Of a stretch of 64,000 bases of DNA, positions 56,515 to 64,000 are shown piece after piece. Under the pieces are notes generated by a model. That model did no database searches, had not been told where the DNA came from, and was given only the letters and a program-made list of their open reading frames with translations. The first letter of the stretch is position 1. Every line of letters starts with the position of its first letter. Source of the stretch: Streptomyces justiciae (GTDB lineage: Bacteria; Actinomycetota; Actinomycetes; Streptomycetales; Streptomycetaceae); contig NZ_JADDXU010000012.1 in assembly GCF_015163075.1 (NCBI RefSeq), forward strand, positions 186,001-250,000. Reading direction: 5' to 3'. Made by a program: the position numbers and the translations under genes.

Positions 56515-57402
56515 CCGGTCGCGATAGCGGTCGACAGCCGGCCCTACCGGGCGACCGGCACCCTCCTCGCCGCGCTCGGTGTCGTCGCCTTCTCCCTCAC
56601 CTTTCCCGCGACGGCGTGGGGCCTGGAGGGCTTCGGGCCGTGGTCACTGGTCGCCGTGCGGTCGGTCCTCGCGGCGCTGATCGCCGGGGCCTGTCTGCTG
56701 GCCCTGCGCGTCCCCCTGCCGGACCGGCGGCACCGGGCCGGGCTCGCGGTCGTCGCCGCCGGGGTCGTGGTCGGCTTCCCGCTGCTCACCACCCTCGCGC
56801 TCCAGACCTCCACCACCGCGCACGCCGCCGTCGTGGTCGGTCTGCTCCCGCTCACCACCGCGCTGCTGTCCGCCCTGCGCATGGGCACCCGCCCGTCCCG
56901 CACCTTCTGGACGGCCGCCCTCGCCGGCGCCGCCGCGGTGATCGCCTTCACCGTCCAGCAGAGCGGCGGCGCCCTCACCACCGCCGACCTCTACCTCTTC
57001 GCCGCGCTGCTGGTGTGCGCGGCCGGGTACACCGAGGGCGGCCGGCTGGCCGGGGTCATGCCGGGCTGGCAGGTCATCGGCTGGGCGCTGGTGCTGTGTC
57101 TGCCGTTCACCCTGCCCGCCGCCGTGGTGGCGTTGTCGTACGAGCCCGTCGCGCTGACGTTCCACAGCGTAAGCGGGCTGCTCTGGGTCGCGGCGGGCTC
57201 GCAGTTCCTCGGTCTGGTCGTCTGGTACCGGGGCATGGCGACGATCGGCATCCCCAAGGCCAGCCAGTTGCAGTTGGCCCAGCCGCTGCTCACACTGGTG
57301 TGGTCGGTGCTGCTGCTCGGCGAGCACCTGACGGTGGCCGCCCCACTGACGGCCGCGGCGGTGCTGGTGTGCATCGCCGTCACGCAGCGGGCGCGCGGTT
57401 GA
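56488..57402 (+). CDS. EamA/DMT-family transporter
   Basis: A 304-residue protein with 10 helices in two repeated EamA halves: GTLLAALGVVAFSLTFPATA, PDRRHRAGLAVVAAGVVVGF, TSTTAHAAVVVGLLPLTTAL, then second half AALLVCAAGYTEGGRLAGVM, GLVVWYRGMATIGIPKASQL and PLLTLVWSVLLLGEHLTVAA. This is a drug/metabolite exporter of the RhaT/YdcZ type, often for amino acids or purines. Its ATG at 56488 overlaps the MocR start, which implies joint control; a downstream start is hard to find (no good ATG/GTG). Confidence 0.87.
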   Translation: MRVQSSATTPVAIAVDSRPYRATGTLLAALGVVAFSLTFPATAWGLEGFGPWSLVAVRSVLAALIAGACLLALRVPLPDRRHRAGLAVVAAGVVVGFPLLTTLALQTSTTAHAAVVVGLLPLTTALLSALRMGTRPSRTFWTAALAGAAAVIAFTVQQSGGALTTADLYLFAALLVCAAGYTEGGRLAGVMPGWQVIGWALVLCLPFTLPAAVVALSYEPVALTFHSVSGLLWVAAGSQFLGLVVWYRGMATIGIPKASQLQLAQPLLTLVWSVLLLGEHLTVAAPLTAAAVLVCIAVTQRARG

Positions 57403-57495
57403 GGGGCGGGTACGCACCGGTTCCCACCGGGTCCTCGCGCCGTAAACTCAAGGCCACGGACCGCTGCTCCCGGACATGGTGAGGAGGCCCCGAAG

Positions 57496-57693
57496 ATGCG
57501 TGCAACCGTGGGCGACCAGCTCGTCCAGCACGGCAGGGTGGTCGGACAGCACGACAAGGTCGGCGAGATCGTCGAGGTCATGGGACAGGGCGGCAACCCC
57601 CCGTACCGCGTCCGTTTCGAGGACGGGCACGAGGGCGTGTGCTCACCCGGCCCCGACACCGAGATCCGGCACCGGCAGCAGACCAGCCAGTAG
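57496..57693 (+). CDS. DUF1918 small protein
   Basis: A 65-residue protein: MRATVGDQLVQHGRVVGQHD, KVGEIVEVMGQGGNPPYRVR and FEDGHEGVCSPGPDTEIRHR. It has the classic DUF1918 signature (GD-L-HG, G-I-EV, P-Y-VR-DGHE). Structural relatives have an SH3-like barrel; function unknown. GGAGG lies 10 nt upstream of the ATG. Confidence 0.93.
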   Translation: MRATVGDQLVQHGRVVGQHDKVGEIVEVMGQGGNPPYRVRFEDGHEGVCSPGPDTEIRHRQQTSQ

Positions 57694-57719
57694 CCCGGCG
57701 CGAGCCGGCGGCCAGTGGC

Positions 57720-58982
57720 TCAGCGCGGTGGCTGCGCCGGTTCCTGGTAGTGGTCGGCCACCACCCGCGCCATGGCCCCGGTCGGGTCCGCCGCGACCTC
57801 GCGGGCGGCGAAGAAGACATGCCCGCGCACCTGCACCTGGTCGGACGCGAGCGCGAGGTGCCTCGACAGTTCGGCGGGGTCCTGCCAGGCGGCGGGCTGC
57901 GCCGGATCGCCGGCCTTGTAGAGGGCCTCGCCCACGTACAGCTTCGTCCTGCTGCCCCGCGCCTGCTGCGCCCACCAGGGCACGAGCTTGGCGTAGTCGG
58001 CGACCGAGAAGCCGATGTTCCAGTAGATCTGCGGGACGATGTAGTCGATCCAGCCCTCCCGGACCCATTTACGGGTGTCGGCGAAGACGTCGTCGTACGC
58101 CTGCATCGCCTTCGTCTCCGAGCCCAGCGGGTCGGTGGAGGCGTTGCGCCACACGCCGAAGGGGCTGATCCCGAACTGGGTGGTGGGCCGGATCTGCTTG
58201 ATCTTCGCGGCCGTTTCCAGGACCAGCTTGTCGATGTTGCTGCGCCGCCAGTCCGCCCGGGTGTCGAAGCCGCCGCCGTAGGCGTCGAAGGCCGCGTCGT
58301 CGTCGAAGGTCTGGCCCGCGACCGGATACGGGTAGAAGTAGTCGTCGAAGTGGACCGCGTCCACCGGGTACTTGCGCACCGCGTCCAGGATCGCCTTCTC
58401 CACGAAGGCGCGGACCTTCGGCAGCCCGGGGTTGTAGTACATCTTGCCGCCGTACGTCACCACCCACTCCGGGTGCACCCGGGCGGGGTGGGAGGCGACG
58501 AGCTTCGTCGGGTCGGCGTGGTTGGCGATCCGGTACGGGTTGAACCAGGCGTGCAGTTCCAGGCCGCGGGCGTGGGCCTCCTCGACCGCCGTGCCGAGCG
58601 GGTCCCAGCCCGGGGCCTTGCCCTGCGTGCCGGTGAGGACCTGCGACCAGGGCTCGTACGGCGAGGGCCACAGCGCGTCGGCCGCGGGCCGCACCTGGAG
58701 GATCACCGTGTTCAGGCGCCGCTCCACGGCCTGGTCGAGCAGCTTGATCAGCTCGGCCCGCTGCTGTGCGGCGGTCAGCCCCGCCTTCGAGGGCCAGTCG
58801 CGGTTGGCGACGCTCGCCACCCACACGCCCCGCATCTCACCGGGCCCCCGGCGCCGCGGGGAGTCCGATCCGCCGGCCATCGCCGCGCCCGCCGCCACCG
58901 CGCCGCCGCCCGCCACGAGAGCCGACAGGGCGGTCACCGCGAACGCCCGCCTCGACAGCCGTGACTTCCGATGCATCCTCAC
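57720..58982 (-). CDS. Secreted GHL10 (DUF187) glycoside hydrolase
   Basis: A 420-residue protein with a Tat-like signal (SRRAFAVTALSALVAGGGAV). The GHL10 TIM barrel shows MRGVWVASVANRDWPSKAGL, LNTVILQVRPAADALWPSPY, HAWFNPYRIANHADPTKLV, DAVHFDDYFYPYPVAGQTF and GISPFGVWRNAS. Related enzymes (DigH type) cleave denuded glycan strands of peptidoglycan, so the role may be wall remodelling. GTG at 58982 has GGAGG 5 nt upstream; an ATG at 58976 is the alternative. Confidence 0.9.
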   Translation of the reverse strand: MRMHRKSRLSRRAFAVTALSALVAGGGAVAAGAAMAGGSDSPRRRGPGEMRGVWVASVANRDWPSKAGLTAAQQRAELIKLLDQAVERRLNTVILQVRPAADALWPSPYEPWSQVLTGTQGKAPGWDPLGTAVEEAHARGLELHAWFNPYRIANHADPTKLVASHPARVHPEWVVTYGGKMYYNPGLPKVRAFVEKAILDAVRKYPVDAVHFDDYFYPYPVAGQTFDDDAAFDAYGGGFDTRADWRRSNIDKLVLETAAKIKQIRPTTQFGISPFGVWRNASTDPLGSETKAMQAYDDVFADTRKWVREGWIDYIVPQIYWNIGFSVADYAKLVPWWAQQARGSRTKLYVGEALYKAGDPAQPAAWQDPAELSRHLALASDQVQVRGHVFFAAREVAADPTGAMARVVADHYQEPAQPPR

Positions 58983-59258
58983 TCGTACCTCCGTGGTTCC
59001 GTCCAGCCGCAGCCTGCCATGCGGACCCCGGGCATTCGATCAACGATCGCCGAAGGGAACGTGCAGATTTGCGGCAGGCACCGAGTCGTCCCGCACGCTC
59101 CCCGGACCAGCCGGTCCGCTCGACCTCCGGCGGAGCCGCCGTCGAGCATGTCCGACCCGATCGATCGATCATCGATACTTTCCAGTAACGTGCACGGATG
59201 GAGCAGGCTGCGAACCACGCGGGTCCTGCCGGATTCGTAGATCTGCGAAGGGGACGAT

Positions 59259-60119
59259 GTGACCGACATCGAGCGCGTCGGAGTGGTGGGCTGTGGACAG
59301 ATGGGCGCGGGCATCGCCGAGGTGTGCGCCCGCTCCGGACTGGACGTGAAGGTCGCCGAGACCACCGGTGAGGCCCTGGAGATCGGTCGGACCCGGCTGC
59401 TGAACTCCCTGGCCAAGGCCGCCGAGCGCGGCAAGATCACCGAGGAGGAGCGGGACTCCGCGCTGGCCCGGCTCTCCTTCACCACCGACCTCGGCGAGTT
59501 CGCCGACCGCGACCTGGTCATCGAGGCCGTCGTGGAGAACGAGCAGGTGAAGACGGAGATCTTCCAGGTGCTCGACCAGGTCGTGACCCGGCCGGACGCG
59601 ATCCTCGCCTCCAACACCTCCTCCATCCCCCTGGTGAAGCTGGCGGTCGCCACCTCGCGGCCCGACCAGGTCATCGGCATCCACTTCTTCAACCCCGCCC
59701 CGGTGCAGAAGCTCGTCGAGCTGATCCCGGCGCTCACCACTTCCGAGGGCACGATCAGCCGCGCCCAGGGCTTCGCCGAGAAGCTGCTCGGCAAGCACGC
59801 GATCCGGGCCCAGGACCGCTCCGGCTTCGTGGTGAACGCCCTCCTCGTCCCGTACCTCCTGTCCGCGATCCGGATGTTCGAGTCGGGCATCGCGGGCCGC
59901 GAGGACATCGACAACGGCATGGAGATGGGCTGCGCCCACCCGATGGGCCCGCTGAAGCTGTCGGACCTGATCGGTCTGGACACGATCGTCTCCATCGCCA
60001 ACTCGATGTACGAGGAGTACAAGGAGCCGCTGTACGCCGCTCCCCCGCTGCTCCAGCGCATGGTCGACGCCGGCCGTCTCGGCCGCAAGACCGGTTCCGG
60101 CTTCTACACCTACGGCTGA
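59259..60119 (+). CDS. 3-hydroxybutyryl-CoA dehydrogenase
   Basis: A 286-residue NAD(P)-dependent dehydrogenase, GTG start with AAGGGGACG upstream. It has VGVVGCGQMGAGIAEVCARS (Rossmann), DLVIEAVVENEQVKTEIFQV, LASNTSSIPLVKLAVATSRP, GIHFFNPAPVQKLVELIPAL (catalytic His) and SGFVVNALLVPYLLSAIRMF. It oxidises or reduces 3-hydroxyacyl-CoA in short-chain fatty-acid and polyhydroxybutyrate-type pathways (Hbd/FadB2-like). Single gene, ended by a strong terminator. Confidence 0.94.
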   Translation: MTDIERVGVVGCGQMGAGIAEVCARSGLDVKVAETTGEALEIGRTRLLNSLAKAAERGKITEEERDSALARLSFTTDLGEFADRDLVIEAVVENEQVKTEIFQVLDQVVTRPDAILASNTSSIPLVKLAVATSRPDQVIGIHFFNPAPVQKLVELIPALTTSEGTISRAQGFAEKLLGKHAIRAQDRSGFVVNALLVPYLLSAIRMFESGIAGREDIDNGMEMGCAHPMGPLKLSDLIGLDTIVSIANSMYEEYKEPLYAAPPLLQRMVDAGRLGRKTGSGFYTYG

Positions 60120-60180
60120 CACGTCCCGGCCAGGTGCACAGTGCCCGTTACAGGGTGCTGATTACACACTGCGACGAACA

Positions 60181-60212
60181 CGGGCCCGGCACTCTTCGGA
60201 GCGCCGGGCCCG
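60181..60212 (+). terminator. Terminator of the 3-hydroxybutyryl-CoA dehydrogenase gene
   Basis: A 10-bp stem (CGGGCCCGGC, 60181-60190, with GCCGGGCCCG, 60203-60212) and 12-nt loop, 60 bp after the stop. Confidence 0.82.
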
Positions 60213-60342
60213 CCGTATTCACACACCGTGTGCGCGCCGGGCCCGCATATGCCCGTCGCACACGCTCCCCACGCGCCCACCAGGGGAGTTGACTCCTCAT
60301 GCGCATGCAAGGGATGTGATGACTACGGAAAGGAGCGGACAA

Positions 60343-60600
60343 GTGACCGCCGACCCGGAGCATCCCGTGGTCCATGGAGAACTCGCAGAGTTACGCCGCC
60401 GCCTCGATGTCGCGTACGCGCGTGTCGAGGGAGGGCTCGCACTGCTCAGCCATCGCACGGAGGAGACGGACAAGGAAGTGGACGACCTGAGTTCACGGAT
60501 CGTCGCGCTGGAGCACGCCCGTTGGCCGCTGCCCGCGGTCGCGGCCGTCACGGCCGTGGGCGCGCTCATCGTCGCGGTCTGGCAGGCCCTCGGGCACTAG
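60343..60600 (+). CDS. Small coiled-coil membrane protein (85 aa)
   Basis: A small protein with a hydrophilic, heptad-like N-terminal half (HGELAELRRRLDVAYARVEG, HRTEETDKEVDDLSSRIVAL) and one C-terminal helix (PLPAVAAVTAVGALIVAVWQ). The GTG at 60343 has AAGGAG 7 nt upstream and gives VTADPEHPVVHGELAELRRR; an ATG at 60319 with AAGGG is also possible. The arrangement resembles small tail-anchored coiled-coil proteins of tailed-phage or actinobacterial origin. Function unknown. Confidence 0.75.
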   Translation: MTADPEHPVVHGELAELRRRLDVAYARVEGGLALLSHRTEETDKEVDDLSSRIVALEHARWPLPAVAAVTAVGALIVAVWQALGH

Positions 60601-60621
60601 GGACCGGGACGTGGTGGGGGA

Positions 60622-61167
60622 TCAGGGCAAGACGTCCTGACCGAGCCTGAGATGGTGCAGCAGGAGTAAGGCGGCCGCCATGTTGGCGGCCGGGACCTCG
60701 CCGCGGGCGACCATGTCGGGGACGAGCTTGAGGGGGACCCATTCCCGGCGGTCCGACTCGAAGTCGTCCACGGGGTGTCCGACGTACTCGCCCTCGTCGG
60801 CCCAGTAGATGTGGTGCCGGGCGTCGGTGAGCCCGTTGGACGGTTCCACGCTCATGAGATGGTGCAGCGGGCCCGGCCGCCAGCCGGTCTCTTCCTCGAG
60901 TTCCCTGGCGGCCGCGCTCGCGATGTCCTCGCCGTCCTCGACGACGCCCGCGGCCAGTTCCCACCCCCAGCTGTCGGTGATGAAGCGGTGGCGCCACAGG
61001 AGCAGGACCTCGTTGGCCTCGTTCACCACCGTGGCCACGGCGACGGGCCGCAGCCGTATCAGAAAGTGATCCAGGTGCCGCCCGTCCGGCAGTTCCACAT
61101 CTGCCAGGTTGACGGTGAACCAGCGGTTCGCATACACAGTTTGTTCGTTCTGTTTCGTCCACTGCAC
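60622..61167 (-). CDS. NUDIX hydrolase
   Basis: A 181-residue NUDIX protein, GTG start. The Nudix box is GVVEDGEDIASAAARELEEE followed by TGW (Gx5Ex7REUxEExGU). N-terminal elements are YANRWFTVNLADVELPDGRH and the C-terminal helix is AANMAAALLLLHHLRL. Similar to ADP-ribose or nucleoside-diphosphate-sugar pyrophosphatases. It hydrolyses X-diphosphate linkages; substrate uncertain. Confidence 0.9.
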   Translation of the reverse strand: MQWTKQNEQTVYANRWFTVNLADVELPDGRHLDHFLIRLRPVAVATVVNEANEVLLLWRHRFITDSWGWELAAGVVEDGEDIASAAARELEEETGWRPGPLHHLMSVEPSNGLTDARHHIYWADEGEYVGHPVDDFESDRREWVPLKLVPDMVARGEVPAANMAAALLLLHHLRLGQDVLP

Positions 61168-61241
61168 GGTTCTGCCACCTTCCGTCGAGTAAGTGGCAAT
61201 ATCGCAGCAGGGACTGTGGGTGTCCGCGCTCAGGAACCTGC

Positions 61242-62582
61242 CTACAGCGGTACGCGCAGTGCTCCGTCGATGAGTTCGGCTGCCTCGGCCGTGCCCGCGC
61301 AGCCGCTGCGGACCAGATGTTCGCGCACCGCCCGGAGTCTGTCGCGCAGTCTCTGGGACTCCATCCCGCGGGCCTGTTCGGCCATCTGCACCGCGGTGGC
61401 CACCGCCTTGTCGGCGTTGCCCCGGCGCAGCTCGATCGTGCTGAGCATCGCCAGCCGGTGCACCCGGCCGCGGTCATGGGCCGGGTTGTCCACGGCCGCC
61501 GCGGCATGCTCGCCCGCGGCCACCAGCTCGCCGAGGCTGAGCAGCGCCTCCGCCACCTGGACGTTGACCAACCCCGGTTGGACATAGCCCGTTTCGTCGG
61601 GTTCGTATCCACGCCGGATGCGTTCGGCGGCCTGCTCGGCACGCCGGATGCAGGACAGCGCGCTCGTACCGTCACCGAGGTGTGCGTACGCCTTCGCCTG
61701 CATCGCGTACAGGTCGGAGGCGAGGGCGGGGGTGATGTGCTTGCCGGCGGCGCGCAACGCGGCCTCCGCGAAGGCGACGGCCTGCCGGTGCTCGCGCATG
61801 AACAGCGCCTGGTTGACGAGCAGCGCGATCACATAGGCGCCGAGTCCCCGGTCGCCGCTGGCCTTCGCCAGCCGCAGCGCCTGGTGGAAGTACCGCTGCG
61901 CGAGACCGTGCGCGTCGGAGTCGTACGCGCAGATCCCCGCGATCGCCACCAACCCGCCCGTGGCCCGGTGCAGTTGGCGGCCGGTGGCGTCGGTGTAGCT
62001 GCCGCGCAGTAACGGCGCCGCCTCGGCGTTGAGGAAACCGACGATCCGGGTACGGGTCGCTATGCCGCCCGCCTTGCGGTACATCTGCTCGTAGTGCGTC
62101 CGGGCCGCCCGCAGCATCTCCAGGTCGCCGACGGTCACCCGATGCCGCCCGCCCCGCGACACGTCGACGTCCTCGGGCGGGTTCTCCCACTCCCACACCG
62201 GCATGACGGCGGGCGTGCCGGTGACCGCGGGCGCGCCCAGGATGTGCGGGCGCTGCTGCTCGTCGGAGCGCCACAGGGCGGTGGCCCGCTCCACGAACCC
62301 GGACAGCGAGGTGCCGTGCGGGGCGGAGGGTTCGCCGGGTACGCCGAGCCCGATGTCGTCGAGGGTGACGGTCCGGTGCAGCCGTCCCGCGAGCACCTCG
62401 CAGATCAGGTCGGGCACCTGGCCGCGGGGGCGCTGCCCCTTCAACCAGCGTGCCACGGCGGTGTGTTCGTAGCGGAGCGCGAGCCCGCGCGCCCGTCCCG
62501 CCTGGTTCACGTGTGCGGCCAACCCCGCGTGCGAGATCCCCGCCTCGTCCAGGATCGCGTCGAGCAGAGTATTGGGCTGCAT
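61242..62582 (-). CDS. NsdA-like tetratricopeptide transcriptional regulator
   Basis: A 446-residue protein: N-terminal helical DNA-binding-like part MQPNTLLDAILDEAGISHAG and YEHTAVARWLKGQRPRGQVP, followed by HRTVTLDDIGLG, then TPR-like helices (LAQRYFHQALRLAKASGDRG, ALFMREHRQAVAFAEAALRA, QAKAYAHLGDGTSALSCIRR). This matches the NsdA/NsdB group of Streptomyces regulators that delay antibiotic production and sporulation. It may therefore repress development here; inference by family. ATG at 62582 with GGGGGGCAT upstream. Confidence 0.85.
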   Translation of the reverse strand: MQPNTLLDAILDEAGISHAGLAAHVNQAGRARGLALRYEHTAVARWLKGQRPRGQVPDLICEVLAGRLHRTVTLDDIGLGVPGEPSAPHGTSLSGFVERATALWRSDEQQRPHILGAPAVTGTPAVMPVWEWENPPEDVDVSRGGRHRVTVGDLEMLRAARTHYEQMYRKAGGIATRTRIVGFLNAEAAPLLRGSYTDATGRQLHRATGGLVAIAGICAYDSDAHGLAQRYFHQALRLAKASGDRGLGAYVIALLVNQALFMREHRQAVAFAEAALRAAGKHITPALASDLYAMQAKAYAHLGDGTSALSCIRRAEQAAERIRRGYEPDETGYVQPGLVNVQVAEALLSLGELVAAGEHAAAAVDNPAHDRGRVHRLAMLSTIELRRGNADKAVATAVQMAEQARGMESQRLRDRLRAVREHLVRSGCAGTAEAAELIDGALRVPL

Positions 62583-62772
62583 ATATGCCCCCCGGGTGGC
62601 TCGGTGCGGACAGAGTAGTGGGTCGGGGTTCACACGGGGTGTGAACGGAGTGCTCGAATCCGCAGCGTGCGCGCACTGTCGCGGAGAGTTTCCAGCCGGT
62701 TGACTGAAATGCCTCGCAAGAGGCCGGCCGGGCCGCCGGCTCCCCCTCGTACAGTGCGGCGGCCCGATTCCG

Positions 62773-62822
62773 CGCCGTCCGCCCAGCTGCCTGCCCGACA
62801 CTCCGTGGCGGGGCGGACGGCG
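62773..62822 (-). terminator. Candidate terminator of the PP2C gene
   Basis: CGCCGTCCGCCC (62773-62784) is the exact complement of GGGCGGACGGCG (62811-62822) but the loop is 26 nt. It lies 42 bp past the PP2C stop on the minus strand. The long loop makes termination less sure. Confidence 0.5.
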
Positions 62823-62863
62823 TCGCCGCGCTGGCTTGGCGGTGCGACTCAACGCCGTTGGGG

Positions 62864-63922
62864 TTAAAGGTGCGTTGTCGGCTGCGGGTGCGATGTGGCT
62901 GGTCGCGCAATTCCCCGCGCCCCTGAGGGGTGTCTGTGTGGGCGGTCGTTTCGTAGCACCAGTAAGGCGATGTCGTCCTTCGGGGTTCCGGTGGTGTGTC
63001 GTAGAAGCGCCGTGAAAACAGAGCCCAATAGAGCCTGGGGGACCTGGTCCGCAGCCTTCTCAAGGGCCGCCCTCAGGGAGAAGAACCGGCCATTCGTGTC
63101 CCTTGCGTCCTCGGCTCCGTCTGTGTGGAGGACGAGGGTCTCGCCCGGGAGGAGGTGGCCGCAGGGCATCGCCGGCAGGTGGGACGGCAAGGGAAACGGC
63201 CCGAGCGGAGGGAGGGGATCCGCTCGGGTGAGGGGGTCCACCCGGGGGCCGCTGAGGAGATACGGCCAGGGGTGGCCGCAGTTCAGTGCGTACAGCGCGC
63301 CGTCCTGACGGATCTCCAGGAGCAGTACGGTGACGAACTCCTCGGCGACCGGATTCTCCGGCTCCGCCCCACTGGACGGATGCTCGGCGCGGGCCCGCTC
63401 GCGCAGATGCCGGGCGTGGGCCCGCTCCAGCCGCCGTAGGACACAGCCGAGTTCGGGCTCGTCGTGCACGGCCTCGCGGAAGCTGCCCAGGACGGCGGCG
63501 GCCGTGCTGATGGCCGCGAGGCCATGGCCCCGTACATCGCCCATGACCGCGCGCACCCCGTGCTCGGTGGCGATGACCTCGTAGAGATCGCCGCCGACGG
63601 ATGCCCCGCGGTCCGCCGACAGCTGGGCGGCGGCGACGTTCAGCCCGTCGATCCGCGGGGGCAGCGGCCGCAGCAGCGCGCTCTGCGCGACGCCGGCGAC
63701 CTGCCGGATCTGCCGCAGCTCACGCAGCAGCGCCTTGCGGACGTGGAGTATCAGCCCGGTGCCGACGGCGAAGAAGACGGCGCTGGTGGCGAGCCGCGCC
63801 TCGAACCCGGTCTGCTGGGCGAGCGGGCACGTCATCTTGTACGAGATCGCCACGGCACCCCAGGCCGTGGGCAGCCCCAGCGCGAGCACCTTGCGGGGAA
63901 CCCGACCCCTGATACGGATCAT
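62864..63922 (-). CDS. Membrane-associated PP2C-type (SpoIIE) phosphatase
   Basis: A 352-residue protein. Two hydrophobic segments at the N-terminus (KVLALGLPTAWGAVAISYKM, and FFAVGTGLILHVRKALLREL) anchor it. The SpoIIE/PP2C domain begins about residue 80: ALLRPLPPRIDGLNVAAAQL, SVGGDLYEVIATEHGVRAVM, GDVRGHGLAAISTAAAVLGS, CGHPWPYLLSGPRV and LVLHTDGAEDARDTNGRFFS, with the metal-binding Asp residues in place. It dephosphorylates anti-sigma-antagonist type proteins in the family. The last ~20 codons (SGARGIARPATSHPQPTTHL) arise from the dispersed intergenic repeat. ATG at 63922 has GGGGGG 9 nt upstream. Confidence 0.9.
   Translation of the reverse strand: MIRIRGRVPRKVLALGLPTAWGAVAISYKMTCPLAQQTGFEARLATSAVFFAVGTGLILHVRKALLRELRQIRQVAGVAQSALLRPLPPRIDGLNVAAAQLSADRGASVGGDLYEVIATEHGVRAVMGDVRGHGLAAISTAAAVLGSFREAVHDEPELGCVLRRLERAHARHLRERARAEHPSSGAEPENPVAEEFVTVLLLEIRQDGALYALNCGHPWPYLLSGPRVDPLTRADPLPPLGPFPLPSHLPAMPCGHLLPGETLVLHTDGAEDARDTNGRFFSLRAALEKAADQVPQALLGSVFTALLRHTTGTPKDDIALLVLRNDRPHRHPSGARGIARPATSHPQPTTHL
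62896..62925. repeat. Dispersed repeat copy inside the PP2C gene 3' end
   Basis: TGGCTGGTCGCGCAATTCCC followed by CGCGCCCCT, a variant of the element at 28038. It lies inside the frame of the PP2C gene and encodes its GARGIARPATS tail. Confidence 0.78.
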
Positions 63923-63953
63923 GCCGATGGCCCCCCATATAGGCCCAGACAGC

Positions 63954-63989
63954 AGAATCGGACCGACCCCGAAAGGCCGGTCCGATTCT
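63954..63989 (-). terminator. Terminator hairpin of the next upstream gene
   Basis: AGAATCGGACCG (63954-63965) pairs with CGGTCCGATTCT (63978-63989), 12 bp, 12-nt loop. It lies 32 bp upstream of the PP2C start and probably terminates a minus-strand gene ending beyond the window edge. Confidence 0.78.
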
Positions 63990-64000
63990 GTCGAGCCATG

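Noticed and set aside
61672..63063. 463-aa minus-strand frame
   Set aside because: It is a shifted frame over the NsdA-like gene and its promoter.

Overview
The window is high-GC actinobacterial chromosome, almost certainly Streptomyces. It opens inside a gene whose product matches the sporulation protein SsgB nearly word for word. It also carries an NsdA-like regulator, a PP2C/SpoIIE phosphatase, GTG/TTG starts, strong GGAGG ribosome sites and dispersed Streptomyces-type intergenic repeats. Gene content and order (ssgB, tRNAs, cob genes, metNIQ, argH, argCJBDR) look like core-chromosome synteny. No transposase, integrase, phage gene or CRISPR array was found.

Layout: 1-5.5 kb ssgB end, CGNR regulator, small membrane proteins, DsbA-like protein, a double GNAT protein and pabC/pabB. 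5.6-6.1 kb holds a tRNA cluster Gly-Cys-Val-Val-Val with its promoter and terminator. 6.1-10.8 kb has a zinc-ribbon protein, an aminoglycoside-phosphotransferase-like protein, a membrane Ser/Thr kinase and a TrmH/SpoU rRNA methylase. 10.8-18.4 kb is the tetrapyrrole/cobalamin block: cysG, a giant BluB-CobT fusion with a ~900-residue disordered N-terminus, and cobL. 18.5-23 kb has a GNAT gene and metN-metI-metQ-metQ, preceded by a tiny Met/Cys-rich candidate leader peptide. 23-31 kb is mixed: HAD phosphatase, membrane pair, sigma-like protein, GDPD, PlsC, MFS/TetR pair, aldo-keto reductase.

31.3-47.6 kb holds arginine biosynthesis (argH; argC-J-B-D-R), with ARG boxes before argH and argC. Between argH and argR lie a secreted protein with two copies of one unknown domain, PPOX and L,D-transpeptidase-like genes, and the most interesting locus. 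That locus has a divergent two-component system, two consecutive pairs of membrane ferric-reductase-like flavohaem oxidoreductase plus anchored FMN-binding protein, and the ApbE flavin transferase that would load them. Three CTCTGAG repeats at exact 11-bp spacing sit between regulator and target genes. Together these look like a regulated extracytoplasmic flavin electron-transfer chain.

47.6-64 kb has a YfhO-type membrane protein, a CMD protein, a multidomain GH51 arabinofuranosidase, DUF6314, a histidine-phosphatase-fold protein lacking both histidines, a divergent MocR/EamA pair with overlapping start codons, DUF1918, a GHL10 glycosidase, 3-hydroxyacyl-CoA dehydrogenase, NUDIX, an NsdA-like regulator and a PP2C phosphatase.

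All family calls come from reading translations and motifs by eye; no database search was run.
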